DNA of 64,000 nt from a bacterium. GTDB lineage: Bacteria; Patescibacteriota; Minisyncoccia; 2-02-FULL-40-12; IGHO2-01-FULL-4-A. This document shows, piece after piece, positions 32,533-41,756 of this stretch. The stretch spans positions 1 to 64,000 of the forward strand of contig JAUYLN010000037.1 of assembly GCA_030698885.1 (NCBI GenBank), read 5' to 3'. Both the position numbers and the translations under genes were made by a program. Position 1 is the stretch's first letter, and each line of letters begins with the position of its first letter. Under the pieces are notes generated by a model. That model ran no database searches. It worked only from the letters and a program-made list of their open reading frames with translations, and had not been told where the DNA came from.

Positions 32533-33798
32533 TTAATCTTTCTGAAAACCAAGGGCCACAGAACAGGTATTGTGTCTTTTTCTAAGTTTTTCGGCGGCAT
32601 TAATTAACATAGCATCTGTAACTACCGGCTCGGAACCATTGGATTCACTAATGGCAAGGAGTTTGGCTGACTCTCCCATTCTGACCACGAAAGATGGCAT
32701 ATACCCTTCACAAGAGGCCAGAACTTTCTTCCAGTCTATTGCCGGTGACAGCATATCCGGAGGAATTAGTTTAACCAACAACTTTTTTGCGTCTTCCTGC
32801 TTAAAAACTCCGAAATCAATACACTCATCTATCCTTCCCGGCCTCTGAATGCCGGGCTCTATTTTATCCGGATAATTTGATGTCATTAAAATAAGAATCT
32901 CGTCGTCTTTTGTGGTAATATCATCCATGGCAGACATTATCCTGCCGACCGCAAAAGTATTTCCGCTTCTCTGCTCTCGATCAAAATCTTCTATAAGAAC
33001 CACTACCGGCTGATATATCCTGGAAAATTTAATAACAGCATCCAACATAGAACTGGCAGACTGAATGGTGGGCTCCAGATAAACAAATGTCCATTTATTT
33101 TTGACGGCTTTTTTGGCGGTAATAAGCGCAGCTAAGCTCTTTCCGGAACCAAATTGTCCTAAAAATAAAATCTTGCTTTGCAGCTTAAGCCCGAACTCAA
33201 GGCACCTATCCCCTTGCTCCAAAAAAGCCCACACTTTTGCTTTTAGCTCGGAAAGGACGGATTCGTTGTAGGTAACCATGTCCTCTGAAATGTCTGACAA
33301 ATTTATAAAGTTTCTGCCGGGTAAGCTAAAAGCCTTATTTTTGTAAATACTACTGTGCTCTAAATTGTGACTTACCGACTCAAAAAGATTTCTTACCTCC
33401 TGCATGTGTATCTTTTTAACATATGCATAAAGGATTGGCTCGCCCTTCTCTCCGCCAATTCGGAAAAAACCTTTTATACCCCCTACCTCTACGTCACCCA
33501 CGACAACTTGAGTGTCTTTGTCTATGTCAACTTTAACAAGTTTGTATGTTATCGGAACTCTTTTTACAAGACCTACTTTGATTCCTTGAAATTTACTTTT
33601 TCCAAATTTATCTTCAACAGCCCTAAAAAATGAAACAGCTAAATCATCCAGATCATATGAAAAAGTTTTTTCAATACCGACTAAGCCGATACCGTTCCAG
33701 AAACGAACTATTGTGTAATACCAGCTTATAGCAAAAACTACCGCGACCGCGCCGACAATAACCATACAAGCATAAATCAAAATATCCAGATAATTCAT
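32533..33798 (-). CDS. Membrane-anchored AAA ATPase
   Basis: 421 aa. One membrane helix at ~6-28, a ~150-residue middle domain (a substrate or partner module, no match recognised), then an AAA core: Walker A GQFGSGKS (~215), Walker B VVVLIEDFDRE, sensor 1 ILILMTSNYPD, and the RPGRIDECIDF arginine-finger region as in FtsH/CDC48. No protease domain follows, so it is a motor without a peptidase. Lies between the two halves of the ComEC system and directly upstream of a zinc-ribbon membrane protein. Confidence 0.82.
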   Translation of the reverse strand: MNYLDILIYACMVIVGAVAVVFAISWYYTIVRFWNGIGLVGIEKTFSYDLDDLAVSFFRAVEDKFGKSKFQGIKVGLVKRVPITYKLVKVDIDKDTQVVVGDVEVGGIKGFFRIGGEKGEPILYAYVKKIHMQEVRNLFESVSHNLEHSSIYKNKAFSLPGRNFINLSDISEDMVTYNESVLSELKAKVWAFLEQGDRCLEFGLKLQSKILFLGQFGSGKSLAALITAKKAVKNKWTFVYLEPTIQSASSMLDAVIKFSRIYQPVVVLIEDFDREQRSGNTFAVGRIMSAMDDITTKDDEILILMTSNYPDKIEPGIQRPGRIDECIDFGVFKQEDAKKLLVKLIPPDMLSPAIDWKKVLASCEGYMPSFVVRMGESAKLLAISESNGSEPVVTDAMLINAAEKLRKRHNTCSVALGFQKD

Positions 33799-33860
33799 AC
33801 CCTGACTCCTCGTTTGTCAAAGAAACTTTGAATAAAGACTATGTTGCTGAGTTATAATTG

Positions 33861-35414
33861 TCAATCAGCCAGGGGAGCTTTTTGTTTTTTAAGCTTAATC
33901 ATCCACCATAAAATCAACGCATAGCCCACGGTGACTCCGGCCCAATTTAGACTGGCCGGAATTGAAGCAAACGGCACACGGGCAAATAATTTTATAATCC
34001 CAAGAACTACCGACGATAAAGCCCAGGCAAAATTGCCGATGAATACTCCCAGGAACGGAGTGGCAATACCGGCAAGACCCGTAATAAACCCGAGGAGCAT
34101 ATTAAAGGGTACCATGGGCAGAATTAAAATATTAGCCGGAAGTGAAACTAAGGAAATATTTTTGAAATAAAATATCAAAAGCGGTAAAACCATCAATTGA
34201 GCAGATATGGTCATAACCGCGGTCTCACGCAAAGCATATTTTGCCGGAATTTTTTTAAAATACGGCTCAATCAAAGGCGCAAGATAAATAAGACCTAGAG
34301 TTGCCATGAATGATAATTGAAAGCCGACATCAAAACGCAAAACCAAAGGATTAGCAAAAACCATCAGGGCACCGGCAAAAGCAATAGAGTTACGGATGCT
34401 ATAAAATCGGCCCGCACTTTGGGCAAGTAAGATTAGAACGCCCATGATAGAAGCTCTGACAACCGATGCTTGGGCTCCGGTTAATATAGTAAAGACGATA
34501 ATGCCTAGAACAGTCAGCCAAAAAGCTTTTTGACGGCGCATAAAAAGCATAAAAAATCCGGCCACGATGGCACCGACTATCGTAATGTTATAACCGGATA
34601 TGGCCAGTATGTGAGTTGTGCCGGTTATGGCAAAATCGTTCTTTAAATCTTCGGGGATTTGCGAACGACTGCCAAGCAATATTCCGCTTATATAAGAAGC
34701 ATTAGGCTCTGAAACCGAACGGGCAATAGAGTCCTCAAATGATTTCTTGAATTTGAATATTTGACCGAAAACAGGCGTAATAAATTTCTCCCATAAACTT
34801 TGATGCCCCGATAAATCAAACCGAGCCACCCCCTTCTCCACAATTTCTATTTTCGGATAACGCATCACCGTAAATATACGGTCTTTTTTGAGATAAGATT
34901 TATAATCAAACCCGTCAAAATTTTCCGGAACTTGAGGAGGGGAGCCGAATATTTCAAGTGCCTGGCCAAAATTATATACAGGATAAATATCCGCAGTTAT
35001 TAACACCCTTTCATTGCTGTCGGTCAGCTGTCCATCAGTTTCTATCTGCTTAACCCGAAAAGTAAATATCTGCCTGTTCTCTTTTATAGAAACTTCCCCG
35101 TCTATGTATCCCCGCAAAAAAACTTTAATATTTATTGGCTTACCCTGCACCAATGGCACGTCTTCACTGAATTTAGTCAGAATAGAATCTTTTGAATAAA
35201 CAGTATTGAAACGCAAAACTCCTCCTACAAAAAAAATCAGGCAAAGGCCCGATAGAACCACGACCCATGAGCGCCGCCAAAAAATAAGTACGGCGATTGA
35301 TGCCGGCAGCATCAGCCACAAAGCCAGTTCATATGAAACATCCAAATACGAACCGGCAAAAACACCGGCCACAAAAGCAATCAGAAAATAAAAAAAGACA
35401 TGCGATTTATGCAC
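33861..35414 (-). CDS. comEC: ComEC/Rec2 DNA-uptake channel (membrane part only)
   Basis: 517 aa. Two N-terminal helices, an extracytoplasmic OB-like domain (~90-200), then the competence domain with ISGILLGSRSQIPEDLKNDFAITGTTHILAISGYNITIV, the hallmark of ComEC channels, and a set of helices. It ends without the MBL hydrolase domain, which is encoded separately at 31225-32088. It carries single-stranded DNA through the inner membrane during natural transformation, a trait common in CPR. Transcribed ahead of the AAA gene (gap 62 bp). Confidence 0.93.
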   Translation of the reverse strand: MHKSHVFFYFLIAFVAGVFAGSYLDVSYELALWLMLPASIAVLIFWRRSWVVVLSGLCLIFFVGGVLRFNTVYSKDSILTKFSEDVPLVQGKPINIKVFLRGYIDGEVSIKENRQIFTFRVKQIETDGQLTDSNERVLITADIYPVYNFGQALEIFGSPPQVPENFDGFDYKSYLKKDRIFTVMRYPKIEIVEKGVARFDLSGHQSLWEKFITPVFGQIFKFKKSFEDSIARSVSEPNASYISGILLGSRSQIPEDLKNDFAITGTTHILAISGYNITIVGAIVAGFFMLFMRRQKAFWLTVLGIIVFTILTGAQASVVRASIMGVLILLAQSAGRFYSIRNSIAFAGALMVFANPLVLRFDVGFQLSFMATLGLIYLAPLIEPYFKKIPAKYALRETAVMTISAQLMVLPLLIFYFKNISLVSLPANILILPMVPFNMLLGFITGLAGIATPFLGVFIGNFAWALSSVVLGIIKLFARVPFASIPASLNWAGVTVGYALILWWMIKLKKQKAPLAD

Positions 35415-35472
35415 GAAACTACTTTAGCAAATATAATATAAATAAAAAAGAGCTTAGAGCTCTTTTGAATAT

Positions 35473-35835
35473 TTATCTTTCCTCCACTTTTAAAACATCT
35501 ATCAGCTTCGCACAATCACTCTCACATATAATCAGCTCTCTGCATTTAAGAGCAAAATCTTTATCTGAAAATTTAATTTCTATATGCCCGGGACCAAACA
35601 AAACAGGCTCATAGGTAACAGCATTGCGGAGTACAAAATTACCTGCACGCAAAGGATTCGTTATTATCGCTGTAGCTAAAAGACTACGGGCAACAAGCTC
35701 CTGCATTAACAAATATAGATTATCCCCAGCATCTTCACGCCCAACAGCTCTGGTTGATAATGAGTTATAATACTCGCACTTATTAATTAACTCTTCAGCA
35801 AGTTTTCTTAAGCTCGGTGTAACTTCGGTAGCCAT
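35473..35835 (-). CDS. Hypothetical small protein
   Basis: 120 aa starting MATEVTPSLRKLAEELINKC; this ATG has AAAGGAG seven bases upstream and is preferred over one six codons earlier. Mostly helical with a C-terminal beta part (EPVLFGPGHIEIKF), five cysteines, no membrane segment. No family recognised. Lies between comEC and nrdJ with the nrdJ terminator upstream. Confidence 0.55.
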   Translation of the reverse strand: MATEVTPSLRKLAEELINKCEYYNSLSTRAVGREDAGDNLYLLMQELVARSLLATAIITNPLRAGNFVLRNAVTYEPVLFGPGHIEIKFSDKDFALKCRELIICESDCAKLIDVLKVEER

Positions 35836-35887
35836 ACAGCTTCTCCTTTGCAAATGTGGCTGATCTTTTTTATCACAAAATCAATCC

Positions 35888-35917
35888 CCCGGCAAGCCGT
35901 ACGGCTTGCCGGGGGGA
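35888..35917 (-). terminator. Terminator of nrdJ
   Basis: CCCCGGCAAGCCGT and ACGGCTTGCCGGGG form a perfect self-complementary stem between nrdJ and the next gene. Confidence 0.75.
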
Positions 35918-35956
35918 TGTAATGCTTAATACTTACTACTTACTGCTTACTACTAG

Positions 35957-38743
35957 TTATTGACATACTCCCGTAGTTGCAAAACAATTCGGACAAGTGT
36001 AGCATGAGCCACCACGAACCATCATCGTTCCACATTCACAAAACGGCGCATTAGAATCAGCTTCAGGCAGATTAACACTGGCAAGATTGGCAAGTGGCCT
36101 TGAAACAGGAATACTCGGCAGTTCAACGGCATCATGGTTTCCATTTCCATTGGACATATCTGCATCATGGGACGGCCCGAAAACTTCTTCCCGGTCTTCT
36201 TCGGGCAGGAATTTCATGCCCAGATATTTGAAAATATAATCAATAAAAGATTTGGCGAAGGGTATATCTTCACTGCTTGTTATGCCAAGAGGTTCAAATC
36301 TCAAATCTTTGAATTTCTTAACCAGGGTCTTAAGGGGAATCCCCGATTGCAGGCACATAGAGGTAAGGGTAGCTATGGTATCAAATAGACCAGATATGGT
36401 ACTTCCCTCTTTAGCCATGGTAATAAATGTTTCTCCGGGCTTATTGGTGCCGGGATAAAAACCTACCGTCAGATAACCCTCATGACCTCCGACGGAAAAC
36501 TTATGGGTTATAGAAGGACGCTCATCAGGAAGCTTTATCCTGGTATAGCCATTAACTTTTTCTACCAAGTCCTTATCTTTTGCGGTGCTCAAGGGCTGAA
36601 CCCCTTTTGAGCCATCGCGATAAATGGCCACCGCCTTCAATCCCAACCTCCAGGCTTCAATATAGCAATTCTTGATATCATCCACCGTTGCTTCACTTGG
36701 TAAATTAACAGTCTTAGATATCGCACCCGATATGAACGGCTGGGCAGCAGACATCATTTTCAAATGACCGAGCCAGGATATGCTCCTCTGTCCCTTCTGG
36801 GCCTTAAATGAACAATCAAAAACCGATAAGTGGTCCTGCCTTAAATCCGGCGCACCTTCAATAGTATCATTCTCCAAAACATAATCAGTTATCTCTTTAA
36901 TGTGCTCTTCCATATAGCCGAGCTTTTTTAGAGCTGCCGGTACGTGACGATTGACCAGCTTGAGGGTCCCCCCTCCAACCAGCTTTTTATATTTCACCAA
37001 TGCCAGCTCCGGCTCAACACCGGTCGTATCGCAGTCCATCAAAAAAGAGATAGTTCCGGTAGGAGCAAGCACGGTCGCCTGGGAATTACGATAACCGAAT
37101 TTTTCTCCGTACGTTAAGGCATCCTGCCATACCTTTACTGCCTCGCCGGCTAAAGCTGTGTCTCCTAATAATTTTTTGTCATAAATTTCCCGCCCAAGCT
37201 TCTCGGCGGCGTCTTTGTGCTGTCTCATAACTCTTAACATCGGCTCAGCATTCATGGCATAGCCCGCAAAAGACCCCTGAATAGCCGCCACCTTGGCAGA
37301 CATAAAGTATCCCTGGCCTGAAAGAATTGACGTCAGCACTCCGCCAATGGCACGGCCCTCGTCTGAATCATAGGCAAGGCCCATATTCATAAGAAGGGCT
37401 CCGAGATTTGAATAGCCGAGACCAAGCTGCCGATAATCATAAGCGTTTTTTTCTATTTTAGGAGTTGGATATGATGAATTGCTCACCAGCATCTCCTGAG
37501 CAAGGATTGTCGTGTCTATCGCTTTTTTATATTTTTCAGTATCAAAAGTGCCGTCTTCTTTTAAAAACTTCAAAAGATTAATTGACGCCAGATTGCAGGC
37601 GCTGTTGTCTATGTGCATGTACTCCGAACAGGGGTTAGAGGCAGTGATAGGGCCGGTATTGGGACAAGTATGCCAATTATTGATTGTGGTATGATACTGC
37701 ATGCCCGGATCGGCAGAATGCCAGGCGGCATCTGATATCCAACCCATCACTTCCCTGGCCTTAACCGTTTCCAGGGCCTCCCCGGTTGTAACGGCTTTCA
37801 AATCCCAGTCAGTATCATTCTCTACGGCATGCATGAATTCATCGGTTACACGGACGGAATTATTCGCATTTTGATAGGGAAGCAGAGTGTAGGGGTCAAA
37901 CAAGTTTCCTTCTATTGAGTTCTCTACTCCTGAACTGACAAGCACCTTACTCATATCTTCAATTATTTTTTTGGAATAAATAAATGATTTGATATCGGGA
38001 TGGTCCACTTTCAAAACAACCATCTTGGCGGCTCTCCTTGTGGTACCTCCGGAACGAATGCTGTTCGCTACCCCATCAGCTCCTTTCATAAATGAAACCG
38101 GCCCGGAAGAATATCCTCCTTTTGACAACGGTTCTTTTGATGAACGAAGGCCTGAGATATCAAGACCCGAACCGGAACCACCCTTGAATATCCAGCCCTC
38201 GGTCTCATACCACTCAAGAATTGATTCCATAGTGTCCTCTACTTTTAATATAAAACAGGCACTGCACTGAGGTTTGGCGTATACTCCGACATTGAACCAG
38301 ACCGGACTATTGAAAGCCATGAATTGATTTATCAGAAGATATTTAAGGTCCTGCCTGAAATTCTCTGCATCTTCCTGAGAATGAAAATAGCTACCCCTGA
38401 TTCCCCAATCGGAAATAGTATTGGCCACCCTGTCCACCATCTGCTTTGCGCTTCTTTCCCGCTCCGGCGAATCCATCCTGCCCCTGAAATATTTTGAAGC
38501 AACTATATCTGTCGCGGTTTGGGACCAGAACTTAGGCACCTCAACATTTTTCTGCTCAAAAACAACTTCCCCGGTATGTTTTGCTATTCTGGCATCTCTG
38601 ATGTCCCACTCAATCGCTTCATACGGATCACCATGGCCAAAAAGCCTAGGCCAATTTAAGCCGTGAGCTCTGCCGTTACCAGTTTTGATTTGTTCTTCGG
38701 GCCTTGAGAAAACATCCTTCTGAACCGGGAAAGTTTGAGTCAC
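35957..38743 (-). CDS. nrdJ: Adenosylcobalamin-dependent ribonucleotide reductase (class II)
   Basis: 928 aa. Key parts: ACFILKVEDTMESIL, GGSGSGLDISGLRS, NPCSEYMHIDNSACNLASINL (active-site Cys and Glu region), ATVLAPTGTISFLMDCDTTG, and a C-terminal Cys-rich tail (CECGTMMVRGGSCYTCPNC) that re-reduces the active site. Class II enzymes make deoxynucleotides with B12 instead of a separate radical subunit, so no nrdB is needed. The adenosyltransferase at 21100-21657 can supply the cofactor. Promoter and a DnaA box lie upstream. Confidence 0.96.
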   Translation of the reverse strand: MTQTFPVQKDVFSRPEEQIKTGNGRAHGLNWPRLFGHGDPYEAIEWDIRDARIAKHTGEVVFEQKNVEVPKFWSQTATDIVASKYFRGRMDSPERERSAKQMVDRVANTISDWGIRGSYFHSQEDAENFRQDLKYLLINQFMAFNSPVWFNVGVYAKPQCSACFILKVEDTMESILEWYETEGWIFKGGSGSGLDISGLRSSKEPLSKGGYSSGPVSFMKGADGVANSIRSGGTTRRAAKMVVLKVDHPDIKSFIYSKKIIEDMSKVLVSSGVENSIEGNLFDPYTLLPYQNANNSVRVTDEFMHAVENDTDWDLKAVTTGEALETVKAREVMGWISDAAWHSADPGMQYHTTINNWHTCPNTGPITASNPCSEYMHIDNSACNLASINLLKFLKEDGTFDTEKYKKAIDTTILAQEMLVSNSSYPTPKIEKNAYDYRQLGLGYSNLGALLMNMGLAYDSDEGRAIGGVLTSILSGQGYFMSAKVAAIQGSFAGYAMNAEPMLRVMRQHKDAAEKLGREIYDKKLLGDTALAGEAVKVWQDALTYGEKFGYRNSQATVLAPTGTISFLMDCDTTGVEPELALVKYKKLVGGGTLKLVNRHVPAALKKLGYMEEHIKEITDYVLENDTIEGAPDLRQDHLSVFDCSFKAQKGQRSISWLGHLKMMSAAQPFISGAISKTVNLPSEATVDDIKNCYIEAWRLGLKAVAIYRDGSKGVQPLSTAKDKDLVEKVNGYTRIKLPDERPSITHKFSVGGHEGYLTVGFYPGTNKPGETFITMAKEGSTISGLFDTIATLTSMCLQSGIPLKTLVKKFKDLRFEPLGITSSEDIPFAKSFIDYIFKYLGMKFLPEEDREEVFGPSHDADMSNGNGNHDAVELPSIPVSRPLANLASVNLPEADSNAPFCECGTMMVRGGSCYTCPNCFATTGVCQ

Positions 38744-38931
38744 TTTTTATTGCGATTACCGGGCCTCGTCGCCGCCAGACAGGCCTGCCGATAGGCAAGG
38801 TTAATGGCGGAGAAAAACTTCAGTAAGCGTATTAATTTTTTATGAAAAATTCATTTTTAGAAACAATTGCACCCGCCAAAAAGCGAGTGCATAAAATTAA
38901 ATCCAGTGGTAACCAGTGTCCTCATGACTTA

Positions 38932-38960
38932 ATTTTAGTTCCTAAAAAAACATCCGTCAA
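38932..38960 (-). promoter_or_regulatory. nrdJ promoter
   Basis: Minus strand TTGACG, 17 bases, TAAAAT. The ~190-base leader holds a GCACTCGC/GCGGGTGC hairpin (38875-38896) and a CGCC/GGCG hairpin near 38770-38815. Confidence 0.6.
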
Positions 38961-38989
38961 AGACAAGCAGAATAAGGGAAAATTGATAG

Positions 38990-38998
38990 TTATCCACA
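38990..38998 (+). promoter_or_regulatory. Perfect DnaA box upstream of nrdJ promoter
   Basis: TTATCCACA, 30 bp upstream of the nrdJ -35 element. DnaA is known to control ribonucleotide reductase genes in E. coli; here it is inference. Confidence 0.55.
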
Positions 38999-39111
38999 GA
39001 TAGGCCGATTATAAAATCTAGAATTAAAAATTGGGGTATTCTGATAAAAAATCCGCTTATGCGGATTTTTAAATTTAGCTTAATACTTATTGCTAAATAC
39101 TTACTACTTTT

Positions 39112-40284
39112 TTACTTATTCCCCATCTTTCGGCGGATAAAAGCCGGAATATCAAACTCTGAATCCTTGTCGTCCAGAGAATCATCAATTATCTCTTTTT
39201 TCTCCGGCTGTATCGGCGCCGGGGCCCTGTATGGCGTCGGCTCCTGAATGTGGGCGCCACCATTGCCCGGAGTTACCACCTCTTCAAACATATTCCTGAT
39301 TGGCTGAGGCTTTTGAGTCTTAGGCTCGCCATTATTAAAACCTGTCGCAATAACAGTTATTTTTATTTCACCTTTCTTAAGTTTATTATCCTGGACCGCT
39401 CCGAAAATTACTTTGGCATCCGGGTCAACGCTTTCAGTTATTATTTTAGCTGCTTCATTTATTTCAGCCATAGCCAAATCCGGACCGCCGGCTACGTTGA
39501 AAAGCACACCCCTTGCTCCCTCAATTGATACTTCAAGCAATGGGGAGTTTATAGCAATCTTAGCTGCCTCAATGGCCCTATCCTCGCCCGTTGCTCTGCC
39601 GATACCCATTAGGGCTGAGCCGGAGTTAGACATAATTGTTCTCACGTCGGCAAAATCAACATTTATCAAGCCCGGTATTGTAATAAGGTCGGATATACCC
39701 TGCACTCCCTGTTTTAAAACATCATCAACTTTAGTGAATGCTTCAAGCAAAGGAGTTTTTCTGTCTATTATTGAAAAAAGCCTGTCATTTGAAATTGTTA
39801 TAAGGGCATCTACTTTCTCGCGCAAATTGTTCCATCCTTCCTCAGCTATTCTGGACCTTGCAGCGCCCTCAAAAGAAAACGGCTTAGTCACAATACCAAC
39901 TGTTAAGGCGCCTGCATCGCGGGCTATTTCGGCAACTACCGGCATAGCTCCGGTTCCGGTACCGCCTCCAAGTCCGCCTGATATAAAAACCATATCCGAA
40001 CCTTTTATAACCTCATGCAACTCATCGCGGCTTTGTTCGGCCGCTTCTCTTCCAACCGCAGGATTCATGCCTGCACCAAGTCCACGGGTCAGATTTTTAC
40101 CTATTAATATTTTTGTTGGCGTGTTAGCAACATTTAAATCTTGAGCATCCAAATTAACCGCGCAAAACTCTACCCCATGTATCTGGGATTCCATCATTCT
40201 CTGAATTGCCTTGTTTCCGCCTCCGCCGACGCCGAATATTTTAATTCTGGCGAAGGTTTCAAACGGTGGTTTTACTTGAGCCAA
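39112..40284 (-). CDS. ftsZ: Cell division protein FtsZ
   Basis: 390 aa. Tubulin-like GTPase: IKIFGVGGGGNKAIQRM, the tubulin signature GGLGGGTGTGAMPVV, and the T7 loop region NVDFADVRTIMSNSG. C-terminal tail with DSEFDIPAFIRRKMGNK, the conserved peptide that binds FtsA. The start is TTG at 40284, directly after a four-copy heptamer repeat and with no Shine-Dalgarno sequence. It follows ftsA with a 168-bp gap holding a DnaA box and a dyad. Confidence 0.97.
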   Translation of the reverse strand: MAQVKPPFETFARIKIFGVGGGGNKAIQRMMESQIHGVEFCAVNLDAQDLNVANTPTKILIGKNLTRGLGAGMNPAVGREAAEQSRDELHEVIKGSDMVFISGGLGGGTGTGAMPVVAEIARDAGALTVGIVTKPFSFEGAARSRIAEEGWNNLREKVDALITISNDRLFSIIDRKTPLLEAFTKVDDVLKQGVQGISDLITIPGLINVDFADVRTIMSNSGSALMGIGRATGEDRAIEAAKIAINSPLLEVSIEGARGVLFNVAGGPDLAMAEINEAAKIITESVDPDAKVIFGAVQDNKLKKGEIKITVIATGFNNGEPKTQKPQPIRNMFEEVVTPGNGGAHIQEPTPYRAPAPIQPEKKEIIDDSLDDKDSEFDIPAFIRRKMGNK

Positions 40285-40289
40285 AAGAA

Positions 40290-40317
40290 GCGAAAAGCGA
40301 AAAGCGAAAAGCGAAAA
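40290..40317. repeat. Heptamer tandem repeat at the ftsZ start
   Basis: Four copies of GCGAAAA (TTTTCGC on the coding strand) sit between an ATG at 40319-40321 and the TTG start of ftsZ. With three copies, that ATG would be in frame with ftsZ. Confidence 0.85.
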
Positions 40318-40399
40318 ACATAAATACTAATAAACTGACCCTGGTTTTGCACTTTGCATTTTACGCTTTGAATTTACTCTGGTTTATCACGAAATTTAA

Positions 40400-40436
40400 C
40401 CTGACGCAAACGGTCAGGCTAACTACCTGTGGATAA
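40400..40436. promoter_or_regulatory. DnaA box and dyad upstream of ftsZ
   Basis: TTATCCACA on the minus strand (40428-40436) lies next to a CCTGAC/GTCAGG dyad (40400-40418) that covers a possible -35 TTGCGT with TAAACC 17 bases later. Confidence 0.5.
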
Positions 40437-40452
40437 TCTGTTCATGAGAGCC

Positions 40453-41688
40453 CTATGGAATGAAGTTCTTAAACCAATTGGCCACTTTTTTTATACCTCC
40501 ATTTAGCTTTACATCCCTCCTTCTTGAGCCGTCGTCCGAACTTTCACCCTCTATTCCCCAGACTACGAGGCCTACCGCCACCGCAAATGCCGGATCCACT
40601 ATCTGGTCCCTTATGCCTTCAAGAAAATAGTCCCCTCCTATTTTTACAGCCATCCGCATTCTATTTTTAACGAATTCGGATATGCCGAGCATATTAGAGC
40701 CGCCCCCGGACATCACCACTCCGGCAGGTATCATGTGCCGGTCTGCTTTTTTGAGTTCGGTTATTATTTTATCAAAGATTTCTGATGTTCTGGCATTTAT
40801 AACTTCCGCTATCTGGCGCTTCGGAATAATAAATTCATCTTCTCCAAGCGCCTCTGACAAATCCACAGTGTCTTTTTTTGAAACTACTCCGTTGGGTAAA
40901 AATCCATGCTCTTTCTTTATATCCTCGGCTATATCCATGGATGTACGCAATGCAATGGCAAGGTCATTTGTAATATGTCGCGAGCCTATGGGCACTACTC
41001 CGGTGTGAACCAGCTCGCCTTCATAAAACATAGAGAGAGTTGAAATACCGCCCCCGATATCAAGACTTAGAACGCCGTGCTCCCGCTGATGCTTATTTAA
41101 AATTGCCTTAGATAACGCAAGAGGTGCATAAACAAACTCTATCACTTCAACATCATTAGCATTAACACATTTGGCAATATTCCTTATATAAGTAGATAAT
41201 CCGTCAATTATTAGGACATCTGCCTCAAGACGAACGCCCTTCATGCCAAGTGGATTCCTGACATGCTCTTGGCTATCTATGACAAAATTCTTTGGAAGTA
41301 TGTGAATAACCTCTCTATTCTGGGGAAGGCTTATAACCGATGCCGCATCAACAACACGGTCTATATCACTTTGGGAAATTTCAGAATCAGCTCTTGAAAC
41401 GGCTACTATACCGTGGGAAACCTGGGTTCTTATATGAAGACCGTTTAATGAAACATATGCCTGGTCAACCTTCACTCCGGCCATAGTCTGGGCCTGCTCC
41501 AAAGACTGGCTGATATTATGAATAGCCTCTTCCATATCTATGACCATGCCCCGCCTCAAACCGCTTGAAGGGGCACTGCCCACGCCTAAAACATGAGGAC
41601 GTAAAGTCTCGCGGTTTAGTTCCGCGATTATGGTCTTTACGGCAGAATTGCCGACATCAATTCCACAAACAATATCTCTACGGGCCAT
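40453..41688 (-). CDS. ftsA: Cell division protein FtsA
   Basis: 411 aa. Actin-like: VCGIDVGNSAVKTIIAEL (phosphate 1), the inserted 1C domain with VSLNGLHIRTQVSHGIVAVSR, LSLDIGGGISTLSMF (phosphate 2), and AGVVMSGGGSNMLGI (adenosine). The C-terminus NGGIKKVANWFKNFIP is the amphipathic membrane-binding helix. It anchors FtsZ filaments at the membrane. First of the ftsA-ftsZ pair. Confidence 0.96.
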   Translation of the reverse strand: MARRDIVCGIDVGNSAVKTIIAELNRETLRPHVLGVGSAPSSGLRRGMVIDMEEAIHNISQSLEQAQTMAGVKVDQAYVSLNGLHIRTQVSHGIVAVSRADSEISQSDIDRVVDAASVISLPQNREVIHILPKNFVIDSQEHVRNPLGMKGVRLEADVLIIDGLSTYIRNIAKCVNANDVEVIEFVYAPLALSKAILNKHQREHGVLSLDIGGGISTLSMFYEGELVHTGVVPIGSRHITNDLAIALRTSMDIAEDIKKEHGFLPNGVVSKKDTVDLSEALGEDEFIIPKRQIAEVINARTSEIFDKIITELKKADRHMIPAGVVMSGGGSNMLGISEFVKNRMRMAVKIGGDYFLEGIRDQIVDPAFAVAVGLVVWGIEGESSDDGSRRRDVKLNGGIKKVANWFKNFIP

Positions 41689-41756
41689 CTAGTATAAAGT
41701 TAAAAAGTTTGTAAAGTTCTTAAAGCTTAATAAGCTGACTTTATGAACTTTAAACC

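Noticed and set aside
38744-38990. Cobalamin riboswitch upstream of the B12-dependent reductase
   Set aside because: The B12-box and conserved GCCACTG context are not found; only a simple hairpin is visible.
38842-39003. 53-codon plus-strand ORF (MKNSFLETIAPAKKRVHKIK ...) upstream of nrdJ
   Set aside because: No ribosome binding site, and it overlaps the likely nrdJ promoter, leader hairpin and DnaA box on the other strand.
39413-40144. 243-aa plus-strand reading frame over ftsZ
   Set aside because: It is the antisense shadow of ftsZ with Ser/Pro-rich low-complexity translation and no start signals.
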